NCBI GenBank assembly: GCA_964629975.1
Contig: CAZVUN010000166.1
Coordinates: forward strand, 1-5,506
Reading direction: 5' to 3'
DNA from: G020354085 sp964629975
Lineage (GTDB): Bacteria; Pseudomonadota; Gammaproteobacteria; Acidiferrobacterales; Sulfurifustaceae
DNA length: 5,506 nucleotides
Shown: positions 1-5,506 of the stretch, in pieces
Numbering within the stretch: the first letter of the stretch is position 1
Layout of the letters: each line of letters begins with the position of its first letter
Made by a program: the position numbers and the translations under genes
The notes under the pieces: generated by a model
Databases searched by the model: none
What the model saw: only the letters and a program-made list of their open reading frames with translations
Told to the model about the DNA's origin: nothing

Positions 1-854
1 ATCTGCCAGGGCTTCACCGGCAAGCAGGGCACGTTTCACTCCGAGCAGGCGATCGCCTACGGCACGACCATGGTCGGCGGGGTCACGCCCGGCAAGGGCG
101 GGCAGATGCACCTGGCGCTGCCGGTGTTCAATACCGTGAAGGAGGCGGTCGCCGCGACCGGCGCCAATGCCACCATGATCTACGTCCCGGGGGGGGTAGA
201 CGCCCCCCCCCCGACTCGATCATGGAGGCGGCCGCGGCCGGCATCACGGTCATCGCCTGCATCACCGAAGGCATCCCGGTGCGCGACATGCGCCGGGTGA
301 AGAATGCGCTGCGCCAGTACTATCCGCAGGTCGCGCTCATCGGCCCCAACTGTCCCGGCATCATCACCCCGGGCGAGTGCAAGATCGGCATCATGCCAGG
401 CTTCATCCACAAGCCGGGCAAGATCGGCATCGTGTCGCGCTCCGGCACCCTCACCTACGAGGCGGTGTATCAGACCACCAACGAAGGGCTGGGGCAGAGC
501 ACCTGTATCGGCATCGGCGGCGATCCGATCCAGGGACTCAACTTCGTCGACTGCCTGAAGCTGTTCCAAGCCGACCCGCAGACCGAGGGCATCGTCCTGG
601 TCGGCGAGATCGGCGGCCAGGCCGAGGAGGACGCCGCCGAGTACATCAAGCGCCATGTCACCAAGCCGGTGGTCGCCTACATCGCCGGGGTCACCGCGCC
701 CAAGGGCAAGCGCATGGGCCATGCCGGCGCCGTCATTGCCGGCGGCAAGGGCACGGCGGAGGAGAAATTCCGCGCGCTCGAGGCGGCCGGCGTGCACACC
801 GTGCGCGCCCCCACCGACATCGGCCGGCGCATGCGTGAGGTGCTGGGCGGCTAG
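1..854 (+). CDS. sucD: Succinyl-CoA synthetase (ADP/GDP-forming) alpha subunit, 5'-partial and frameshifted
   Basis: The alpha subunit of succinate-CoA ligase interconverts succinyl-CoA and succinate with substrate-level phosphorylation in the TCA cycle, working with SucB's downstream partner subunit SucC. The window opens at the CoA-binding Rossmann segment (CQGFTGKQGTFHSEQAIAYG), so about 12 N-terminal residues of the roughly 290-residue family length lie upstream. Reading frame 1 carries the protein to IYVP (about base 189). Frame 3 then carries it from DSIMEAAAAGI (213) to the TAG at 852-854. Family landmarks include IGPNCPGIITPGECKIGI, VSRSGTLTYEAV, GIGGDPI and KRMGHAGAVIAGGKGT, whose His (codon 720-722) is the residue phosphorylated in catalysis. 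The join at 187-212 is 26 bases where about 18 are expected, so the net shift is +8. Without correction frame 1 stops at 298-300, and a restart at ATG 222 would give 210 residues lacking the CoA-binding part. sucC is presumably just upstream. Identity is very secure; the frameshift is probably a sequence error because the rest is perfectly conserved. Confidence 0.93.
   Translation, partial: LPGLHRQAGHVSLRAGDRLRHDHGRRGHARQGRADAPGAAGVQYREGGGRRDRRQCHHDLRPGGGRRPPPDSIMEAAAAGITVIACITEGIPVRDMRRVKNALRQYYPQVALIGPNCPGIITPGECKIGIMPGFIHKPGKIGIVSRSGTLTYEAVYQTTNEGLGQSTCIGIGGDPIQGLNFVDCLKLFQADPQTEGIVLVGEIGGQAEEDAAEYIKRHVTKPVVAYIAGVTAPKGKRMGHAGAVIAGGKGTAEEKFRALEAAGVHTVRAPTDIGRRMREVLGG
189..212. repeat. G8 / C10 self-complementary homopolymer patch causing the sucD frameshift
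   Basis: Eight G (189-196), the six bases TAGACG (197-202) and ten C (203-212) follow each other inside sucD. The G run can pair with the C run around a 6-base loop. Homologous SucD proteins have roughly VPPPFAAD here, which needs about 18 bases between the Val and Asp codons, but 26 are present. Homopolymers of this length are typical places for base-calling or assembly error. A true slippage mutation or a phase-variable tract is possible but less likely in a TCA-cycle gene. Confidence 0.8.
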
Positions 855-2477
855 ATGGCCGAGCGGCTGCGCATCGTCCTCGGGCAGCTCAACCTGCTGG
901 TCGGGGACGTGTCGGGCAATGTCGCCAAGCTGATCGCGGCCGCGCAGCGCGCGCGCGATGAGCTCAAGGCGCACGCCATCGTCTTTCCCGAGCTCGCCCT
1001 CACCAGCTACCCGCCGGAAGACCTGCTGCTGCGTGCCGATCTCACCGCGCGCGTCGAATCCGGCCTGGGCGAGCTGATGCGCGCCACGCCCGGCATCGAT
1101 GTGATCGTCGGCTACCCGCGCCGCCAGCATGGCCGGCTGTACAACGCCGCGGTGCTGCTGCGCGAGGGGCGGCTCGCCGCCAGCTACTACAAGCATTGTC
1201 TGCCGAACTATCTGGTGTTCGACGAAAAGCGCTACTTCGCGGAGGGGCGCGACCCGTGCGTCATCGACATCCGCGGCGTGCCGGTCGGGCTCACGGTGTG
1301 CGAGGACGTGTGGGAGGGCTGGCCGGTGGACGAGGCGGTGCGCGCCGGCGCGCGGCTCATCGTGAATCTCAACGCCTCGCCCTACCATCGCAACAAGCAC
1401 CGGGAACGCTTCGCCGTGGTGGCGCAGGCCGCGCGGCGCAACGGCGTGGCGCTGCTGTACGTCAATCTCGTGGGCGGCCAGGACGAGCTGGTGTTCGACG
1501 GCGATTCCTTCGTGGTCGACGCCGAGGGCACCATCACCCAGCGGGCGCCGGCCTTCGAGGAAGGGCTGCACCTGGTGGAGATCGATGCCGGGCCGCGCCC
1601 GCGCCCGGTGCCGGCGGCGAGCGTGCTGGAGCTGCCGGAGGAGCAGAGCGTGTACTCGGCGCTGGTACTGGGGGTGCGCGACTACGTCGGCAAGAACGGC
1701 TTCCCGGGCGTGGTGATCGGTCTGTCCGGCGGCATCGACTCGGCGCTCACGCTGTGCATCGCAGTCGATGCGCTCGGCGCCGAGCGCGTGCAGGCGGTGA
1801 TGATGCCGTCGCGCTTCACCTCGAGCATGAGCCGGGAGGACGCGCAGGCGCAGGCGCGCGCGCTCGGCGTGCGCTACAGCGTGATCCCGATCGAACCGAT
1901 GTTCACGGCGTTCCTCGCGGCGCTCGCCGAGGAGTTCGCGGGCCGGCCGCGCGATGCCACCGAGGAGAACATCCAGGCGCGCGTGCGCGGCACGCTGCTC
2001 ATGGCCATTTCCAACAAGACCGGCCGCATGGTGCTGACCACCGGCAACAAGAGCGAGATGGCGGTCGGCTATGCCACGCTCTACGGCGACATGGCCGGCG
2101 GCTTCGCCGCGATCAAGGACGTACCGAAGACGCTGGTGTACCGGCTGGCGGCGTATCGCAATGCGCTCGGCGCGGTCATTCCGCAGCGCGTGTTCGAGCG
2201 CGCACCGTCGGCCGAGCTCGCGCCCGACCAGAAGGACACCGACAGCCTGCCGCCCTACGAGGTGCTCGATCCGATCCTCGAGCGTTACGTGGAGCGCGAT
2301 GAGTCGGCCGAGCAGATCATCGCCGCCGGGTTCGACGCGGCCACGGTGCGGCGCGTGCTCGCCATGGTCGACCGCAACGAGTACAAGCGCCGCCAGGCGC
2401 CGCCCGGCGTGCGCATCACGCCGCGCGCCTTCGGGCGCGACCGCCGCTATCCGATTACCTCCGGCTACGGGCGCTGA
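855..2477 (+). CDS. nadE: Glutamine-dependent NAD+ synthetase
   Basis: This cytoplasmic enzyme catalyses the last step of NAD+ synthesis: it amidates nicotinic acid adenine dinucleotide via an adenylated intermediate, using ammonia released from glutamine. The 540 residues have two domains. The N-terminal nitrilase-type glutaminase domain (about 5-250) shows the expected Glu-Lys-Cys triad: E46 in VFPELALTSYPPEDLL, K113 in YYKHCLPNY and C149 in LTVCEDVWE. The C-terminal synthetase domain (about 265-540) has the ATP-pyrophosphatase P-loop SGGIDS at 291-296, TTGNKSEMAVGYATLYGDM at 395-413 and DSLPPYEVLDPIL at 463-475. Length matches the short bacterial two-domain form, unlike the E. coli ammonia-only enzyme of about 275 residues. 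The ATG directly abuts the sucD stop (TAGATG), which implies co-transcription and probably translational coupling. The only purine-rich stretch upstream is GAGGTG at 837-842 inside sucD, so no clear Shine-Dalgarno sits at ideal spacing. It appears intact. Confidence 0.97.
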   Translation: MAERLRIVLGQLNLLVGDVSGNVAKLIAAAQRARDELKAHAIVFPELALTSYPPEDLLLRADLTARVESGLGELMRATPGIDVIVGYPRRQHGRLYNAAVLLREGRLAASYYKHCLPNYLVFDEKRYFAEGRDPCVIDIRGVPVGLTVCEDVWEGWPVDEAVRAGARLIVNLNASPYHRNKHRERFAVVAQAARRNGVALLYVNLVGGQDELVFDGDSFVVDAEGTITQRAPAFEEGLHLVEIDAGPRPRPVPAASVLELPEEQSVYSALVLGVRDYVGKNGFPGVVIGLSGGIDSALTLCIAVDALGAERVQAVMMPSRFTSSMSREDAQAQARALGVRYSVIPIEPMFTAFLAALAEEFAGRPRDATEENIQARVRGTLLMAISNKTGRMVLTTGNKSEMAVGYATLYGDMAGGFAAIKDVPKTLVYRLAAYRNALGAVIPQRVFERAPSAELAPDQKDTDSLPPYEVLDPILERYVERDESAEQIIAAGFDAATVRRVLAMVDRNEYKRRQAPPGVRITPRAFGRDRRYPITSGYGR

Positions 2478-2497
2478 GCCCGGGCGCGCGCCAACGC

Positions 2498-3301
2498 TCA
2501 ACCCTCGTCGAGCGGCGACTCGAGCGTTTCGAGCTCCTCGAGGTAGCGGCTTTGGGGAAAGTTGGCGCGCAGCACCCGCAGGGTGTCGACCATCAGCTCA
2601 TGCAGTCCCATGCGCTTGTAGGCCATGGCCTGCAAGCCGAGTGCGTCCTCGACCGACGGTGTGCGCGAGTAGTTCTGCAGCGTGTACTTGCAGCGGTTGA
2701 CGGTGGCGACGTAGGCGCCGCGCTCGAAGTAGTAGCGCGCCACCATGATCTCGTAGCGCGCCTCGCCGTCGGTCAGGTAGGCGATGCGCTGTTGCGCGTC
2801 GGCGGCGTAGCGGCTGTTGGGAAAGCGCTGGAGCAGTTCGCGGAACGCCGCGAGCGCCTCGCGTGTGGCGCGCGGGTCGCGGTCGATGTCGTCCACCGCA
2901 TCGCTGATCAGCCATTCCAGGATCCCGCGCTCGCCGCGGAAATTGGTCAGCCCCTTGAGGTAGTAGGCATAGTCGACGTTCGGGTGGGTCGGGTACTGGC
3001 GGATGAAGCGGTCGGCCGCCGCGACCGCGAGCGCCGGTTCGTTGTGCTTGTAGTAGGCGTAGGCGATCTCGAGCTGCGCCTGCTCGGCGTGGCGCCCGTA
3101 GGGGAAACGCGCCTGGATCTTCTCGAAGTGCTTGATCGCGGTCTCGTAGTCGCCCTCGGCCAGGCGCTCCTTGCCCTCGGCATACAGCCGCTCGGCGCTC
3201 CAGTCGCGCGTCGGGTCTTCGAGGCTGGCGCAGGCCGACAACAGCACGGCGCCGGCGAGGAGCAGGACGGATGCGAGACGCATGCGGGCGGACGGGATCA
3301 T
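2498..3301 (-). CDS. bamD: Outer membrane protein assembly factor BamD (lipoprotein)
   Basis: BamD is the essential lipoprotein partner of BamA in the BAM complex that folds beta-barrel proteins into the outer membrane. The 267 residues start with a lipoprotein signal peptide: basic N-terminus, hydrophobic ASVLLLAGAVLL, then lipobox L21-S-A-C24. Ala at +2 after the lipidated Cys agrees with sorting to the outer membrane. The mature part is TPR-like helical repeats (about 33-250), with the family signatures AIKHFEKIQARFPYG (55-69), AYAYYKHNEPALA (80-92), RFIRQYPTHPNVDYAYYLKG (98-117) and FPNSRYAADAQQRIAYL (160-176). Length is slightly above the roughly 245 residues of E. coli BamD. Met7 (ATG ending at 3283) is an equally good start and gives a more usual short signal peptide; neither start has a clear ribosome binding site. 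The gene converges on nadE and diverges from rluD, a common pairing in gammaproteobacteria. It appears intact. Confidence 0.96.
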   Translation of the reverse strand: MIPSARMRLASVLLLAGAVLLSACASLEDPTRDWSAERLYAEGKERLAEGDYETAIKHFEKIQARFPYGRHAEQAQLEIAYAYYKHNEPALAVAAADRFIRQYPTHPNVDYAYYLKGLTNFRGERGILEWLISDAVDDIDRDPRATREALAAFRELLQRFPNSRYAADAQQRIAYLTDGEARYEIMVARYYFERGAYVATVNRCKYTLQNYSRTPSVEDALGLQAMAYKRMGLHELMVDTLRVLRANFPQSRYLEELETLESPLDEG

Positions 3302-3368
3302 TGCTGCGGGCGGGCCGCAAGCTTACCCTAGTCGTAGCGGCCGCGGAAAGCGTGGCCGCGCATCACCG
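3302..3368. promoter_or_regulatory. Divergent bamD/rluD intergenic region
   Basis: These 67 bases must carry the 5' signals of both bamD (leftward) and rluD (rightward), since no other gene lies between them. For rluD the best sigma70-like pair I see is TTGCTG at 3301-3306 and TACCCT at 3324-3329 with a 17-base spacer; each matches only about half of consensus, so this is a weak candidate. For bamD no convincing boxes are visible. A GGAAAG at 3345-3350 lies too far upstream of the rluD ATG to be a normal ribosome binding site. Confidence 0.35.
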
Positions 3369-4343
3369 ATGAACTCGCACCCGCCGCCCGCCACCCCGCT
3401 GACCCTGCACGTCCCACCCGAGTTCGCCGGCCGGCGGCTCGACCAGGTGATCGTGGCGCTGGTGACGGACGCCACGCGCGCGCAGGTGCAGCAGTGGATC
3501 GCCGACGGGCGCGTGCGCCTCGACGGCCGCGCACCCCGCAAGCGCGACAGGCTCGCCGGTGGCGAGCGTATCGACATTGAGTTGCCACCGCCGCGCGCGA
3601 TCGCGCACCGCGCGCAGCCGATCGCCCTCGACATCGTGCACGAGGACGATGCCATCCTGGTGATCAACAAGCCGCCCGGTCTGGTCGTGCATCCCGGCGC
3701 CGGCAATCCCGAGGGCACGTTGCTCAATGCGCTGCTGCACCACCTGCCGCGGCTCGCGCAGCTGCCGCGTGCCGGCATCGTGCACCGCCTCGACAAGGAC
3801 ACCTCCGGGCTCCTGGTGGTGGCAAAGACCGAGGCCGCGCGCCAGCAGCTGATCGCCGAGCTCGCGGCACGCCGCGTCGAGCGCGAGTATGCCGCGATCG
3901 TCAATGGCGTGATGGTCGCCGGCACCACCATCGAGGCGCCGATCGGCCGGCATCGCGCCGACCGCACGCGCATGGCCGTGACCGGCGCGGGCAAGGCGGC
4001 GGTGAGCCACGTGCGCGTGCTCAGGAAATACCGCGCGCACACGCTGGTGCAGGTGAAGCTCGAATCCGGCCGCACCCACCAGATCCGCGTGCACCTGGCG
4101 CACATCGGCTTCCCCGTGGTGGGCGATCCCGTCTACGGCCGGCGCGTCGTCCTGCCCAAAGGCGCGAGTGCGGAGCTCGTTGATCGGTTACGCGGCTTTC
4201 GCCGCCAGGCCCTGCACGCGCTCAAGCTCTCGTTCGTGCATCCCGAATCCGGCGAGCACGTGCGCTGGGCGAGTTCCGTACCGAAGGATATGGGGGAGTT
4301 GATGGAGGCATTGGCGGCGGACGCGAAGGCGCATGGCACGTAG
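3369..4343 (+). CDS. rluD: 23S rRNA pseudouridine synthase RluD
   Basis: RluD converts the helix-69 uridines of 23S rRNA (1911, 1915, 1917 in E. coli numbering) to pseudouridine, aiding ribosome assembly and termination. The 324 residues match the E. coli length of 326. An N-terminal S4 RNA-binding domain (about 18-70, with RRLDQVIVALV and ARVQQWIADGRV-like residues) precedes the catalytic domain (about 85-310). Visible family motifs are INKPPGLVVHPGAGNPEGT (99-117), GIVHRLDKDTSGLLVVAKT (136-154) with catalytic Asp142, and LESGRTHQIRVHLAHIGFPV (231-250) followed by VGDPVYG. The open frame extends upstream to 3171 across the bamD start, but homology begins only after Met at 3369 and no other good in-frame start lies between, so 3369 is chosen. 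No strong ribosome binding site precedes it. The usual follower pgeF is absent; a repeat region comes next, with no T-tract terminator visible after the stop. Confidence 0.96.
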   Translation: MNSHPPPATPLTLHVPPEFAGRRLDQVIVALVTDATRAQVQQWIADGRVRLDGRAPRKRDRLAGGERIDIELPPPRAIAHRAQPIALDIVHEDDAILVINKPPGLVVHPGAGNPEGTLLNALLHHLPRLAQLPRAGIVHRLDKDTSGLLVVAKTEAARQQLIAELAARRVEREYAAIVNGVMVAGTTIEAPIGRHRADRTRMAVTGAGKAAVSHVRVLRKYRAHTLVQVKLESGRTHQIRVHLAHIGFPVVGDPVYGRRVVLPKGASAELVDRLRGFRRQALHALKLSFVHPESGEHVRWASSVPKDMGELMEALAADAKAHGT

Positions 4344-4394
4344 TCTTCGCCCGTGGCCGTCATTGCGGCGGCAGCCGGGATCCAGAGTCTTGGT

Positions 4395-4495
4395 GATCGA
4401 GCGCGCTTCGCGCGATCGTAGAGTTATGGGCTCTACTTGTGGGTGGCTGACCCACGGCAGGTGACTTTTCTTTGCTTGTCCAAAGAAGAGTCACC
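4395..4495. repeat. Array of four consecutive hairpins, probable dispersed repeat element
   Basis: Four inverted repeats follow almost back to back. Hairpin A, 4395-4417, GATCG..CGATC, has a 9-bp stem with one mismatch. Hairpin B is 4418-4423 (GTAGAG) with 4431-4436 (CTCTAC), a perfect 6-bp stem and 7-base loop. Hairpin C is 4439-4444 (GTGGGT) with 4450-4455 (ACCCAC), a perfect stem and 5-base loop. Hairpin D is 4460-4474 with 4481-4495, a 15-bp stem with one T/G wobble and loop CTTGTC. From memory, GGTGACTTTTCTTTG..CAAAGAAAAGTCACC followed by AAGAGAAAGGACACCCC recurs in many Xanthomonas-like and other proteobacterial genomes and yields spurious small ORFs such as RRVTKRKDTP. No tract of T follows hairpin D on the plus strand, so it is not a classical terminator. 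Its function is unknown; copy number in this genome would settle repeat status. Confidence 0.75.
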
Positions 4496-4540
4496 AAGAG
4501 AAAGGACACCCCGGAGCCGCCGACATTCTCCTGCGCTTCT

Positions 4541-4636
4541 CGCCGAAGGCGGGGCGCGCCTGACGGCACGTCCCTGTGCCGCAGGCGCGTGCGCGCTCCC
4601 GGCGCGCACCCCTTCGGGGCCTCATCCGCCTTCGGC
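4541..4636. repeat. GC-rich hairpin series, distal half of the same repeat region
   Basis: Further short inverted repeats follow. They are 4541-4544/4548-4551 (CGCC GAA GGCG), 4565-4569/4576-4580 (GGCAC/GTGCC, 6-base loop), 4589-4596/4602-4609 (GTGCGCGC/GCGCGCAC, perfect 8-bp stem with 5-base loop), 4609-4612/4616-4619 (CCCC TTC GGGG) and 4628-4630/4634-4636 (GCC TTC GGC). GAA or TTC triloops closed by GC stems recur. Short stems are expected by chance in GC-rich DNA, but this density with the 8-bp perfect stem is more than I would expect. It probably belongs to the same composite element as the upstream hairpins. Confidence 0.6.
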
Positions 4637-4756
4637 TGCGATGCTCGGCGGCGGCTACGGGGCTAAACGGCCAAACCATCCCGTCGCTATCTGTTCTCTC
4701 GTTTCGTTTGCCGCACTATCCTGCTAACTTGGATCTCGCTCAAGACACCCAGCAAC

Positions 4757-4761
4757 GGGAG
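4757..4761 (+). promoter_or_regulatory. Ribosome binding site of the mrr-type gene
   Basis: GGGAG at 4757-4761 lies 5 bases before the ATG at 4767. It is the clearest Shine-Dalgarno sequence in the window and supports 4767 as the start. Confidence 0.7.
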
Positions 4762-4766
4762 CGCAC

Positions 4767-5506
4767 ATGCCTATTCCGGACTACCAAGCCATAATGCTAC
4801 CGATCCTTCGCTTGGCTAGTGATGGACAGGAGCACCGCTTCCGCGACGCCGTTGAGGCGCTTGCCTTGGAGTTTGCGCTTTCCGATGAGGAGCGGGCTCA
4901 GCTCCTTCCAAGCGGCACTGCGCCAGTCTTTGACAATAGAGTCGGTTGGGCACGAACCTACCTCAAGCAGGCCGGACTCCTGCGTTCCACCAAGCGTGGA
5001 ATGTTTCAAATCACAGAGCGTGGGCAGCAGCTGCTTGCTAAGAACCCGAACCAGATCGATGTCGGACTTCTTGACCAATACGAGGAGTTTCGAGCATTCC
5101 GTTCTCGTAGACGGGAGCGCACAGAGGGAACCGTTAGCCGCCAAGAGCCAATTGCTGCAGAGACACCCGAAGATGCATTGGCTGCTGCTTATCTCAAACT
5201 TCGAAAGAATTTGGAGGCGGACCTTCTTGAGCAGGTCAAAGCCGCATCCCCAGCATTCTTCGAGCGCTTGGTGATTGATCTGCTGGTGGCGATGGGCTAT
5301 GGCGGCTCGCGACAAGACGCGGGTCGCGCAGTTGGACGCAGCGGCGACGGCGGAATTGACGGAATCATCAAGGAAGATCGACTTGGCCTAGACGTAATTT
5401 ACGTGCAGGCCAAGCGTTAGGATGCCACGGTCGGTCGGCCGGACATTCAGAAGTTTGCGGGCGCACTCCAGGGTCAGCGCGCAAGCAAGGGTGTCTTCAT
5501 AACAAC
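4767..5506 (+). pseudogene. mrr: Mrr-type restriction endonuclease (type IV), interrupted by an in-frame amber codon; 3' end beyond window
   Basis: Mrr proteins are type IV restriction enzymes that cut DNA carrying foreign methylation. The first 217 codons hold an N-terminal winged-helix Mrr_N domain (about 5-95; PSGTAPVFDNRVGWARTYLK and a following GMFQITERGQQLL), a linker (about 100-135), then the start of the PD-(D/E)xK Mrr catalytic domain: SPAFFERLVIDLLVAMGYGG (161-180), GDGGIDG with Asp198, and IYVQAKR with Gln214 and Lys216. TAG at 5418-5420 ends the frame there. The same frame then continues as DATVGRPDIQKFAGALQGQR and GVFITT up to the window end, just as in intact homologs, which have QAKRW before this point. 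A single TGG to TAG change explains it. Usual length is about 300 residues, so the truncated product lacks the rest of the catalytic fold. GC is lower than upstream (two sampled lines give 48% and 60% against 73% in rluD), suggesting horizontal acquisition. Identity is secure; loss of function is inferred. Confidence 0.88.

Larger units (their letters stand above)
4344..4766. other. Non-coding region between rluD and the mrr-type gene
   Basis: These 423 bases hold no credible gene. Short open frames here have repetitive, low-complexity translations and no family resemblance. The left end (about 4358-4385, GTCATTGCGG then GGGATCCAG) looks like a decayed copy of the common CATTC..GGAATCCAG type of dispersed repeat. 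The centre (4395-4636) is a chain of hairpins listed separately. The right end (about 4680-4766) is less GC-rich and should hold the promoter of the downstream gene. TATCCT at 4718-4723 or TAACTT at 4725-4730 could be a -10 box, but no matching -35 box is clear. No tRNA is seen. Confidence 0.75.

Noticed and set aside
2478..2497. A possible terminator between the convergent nadE and bamD genes (GGCGCGCGCC).
   Set aside because: The palindrome is short, has no useful loop and no T tract on either strand.
180..2501. A 773-codon open frame on the minus strand across sucD and nadE.
   Set aside because: It is antisense to two clearly homologous genes, rich in Arg, His, Ala and Gly, and typical of shadow frames in high-GC DNA. 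No family motif was recognised.
2552..3331. A 259-codon plus-strand open frame opposite bamD.
   Set aside because: It is antisense to bamD with no recognisable motif and a composition expected from a GC-rich shadow frame.
3171..3368. An N-terminal extension of rluD by 66 residues.
   Set aside because: It overlaps the bamD coding region and signal peptide, has no homology to RluD, and the E. coli length fits the start at 3369.
3323..4105. Minus-strand open frames of about 250 codons opposite rluD.
   Set aside because: Shadows of rluD; Arg/Ser/Ala-rich or His-rich translations without family resemblance.
4437..4727. Small open frames over the hairpin region on both strands.
   Set aside because: Their translations follow the inverted repeats, no family is recognised, and similar spurious frames are known to me from copies of this repeat.
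5282..5289. GCTGGTGG, the E. coli Chi octamer.
   Set aside because: A single octamer in GC-rich coding sequence is expected by chance, and the host's Chi sequence is unknown.
4797..5315. A 172-codon minus-strand open frame opposite the mrr-type gene.
   Set aside because: The plus strand shows clear Mrr domain motifs and a good ribosome binding site; the antisense frame has neither.

Overview
The window looks like the chromosome of a high-GC gammaproteobacterium. One sampled 60-base line inside rluD is about 73% GC. The four housekeeping genes (sucD, nadE, bamD, rluD) read like gammaproteobacterial proteins, with bamD and rluD divergent as in many members of that class. A Xanthomonadales- or Chromatiales-like host fits, but the genus cannot be named from this sequence alone.

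Layout. Bases 1-854 hold the 3' part of sucD (succinyl-CoA synthetase alpha subunit). It lacks about 12 N-terminal residues at the window edge and is split by a frameshift in an odd G8/C10 homopolymer patch at 189-212. nadE (glutamine-dependent NAD+ synthetase, 855-2477) begins on the base after the sucD stop, so the two are almost certainly co-transcribed. bamD (minus strand, 2498-3301), an outer-membrane assembly lipoprotein, converges on nadE with a 20-base gap. rluD (3369-4343), a 23S rRNA pseudouridine synthase, diverges from bamD across 67 bases.

Bases 4344-4766 form a non-coding stretch dominated by consecutive hairpins. They include a 15-bp stem at 4460-4495 that resembles, from memory, a dispersed repeat of Xanthomonas-like and other proteobacterial genomes. 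After it comes an mrr-type type IV restriction gene (4767 to the window end), visibly lower in GC (two sampled lines give 48% and 60%). It is interrupted by an in-frame amber stop exactly where the family has a conserved tryptophan after the catalytic QAK motif, and the conserved sequence resumes in frame right after the stop. pgeF (yfiH), which often follows rluD, is not seen here.

What stands out: (1) a conserved core gene interrupted by a self-complementary homopolymer patch, most simply a sequencing or assembly error; (2) a nonsense-interrupted restriction endonuclease gene, probably a recent pseudogene; (3) a multi-hairpin repeat at the border between core and accessory DNA. I see no convincing wholly new system. 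The hairpin array is the part least explained by known genes.
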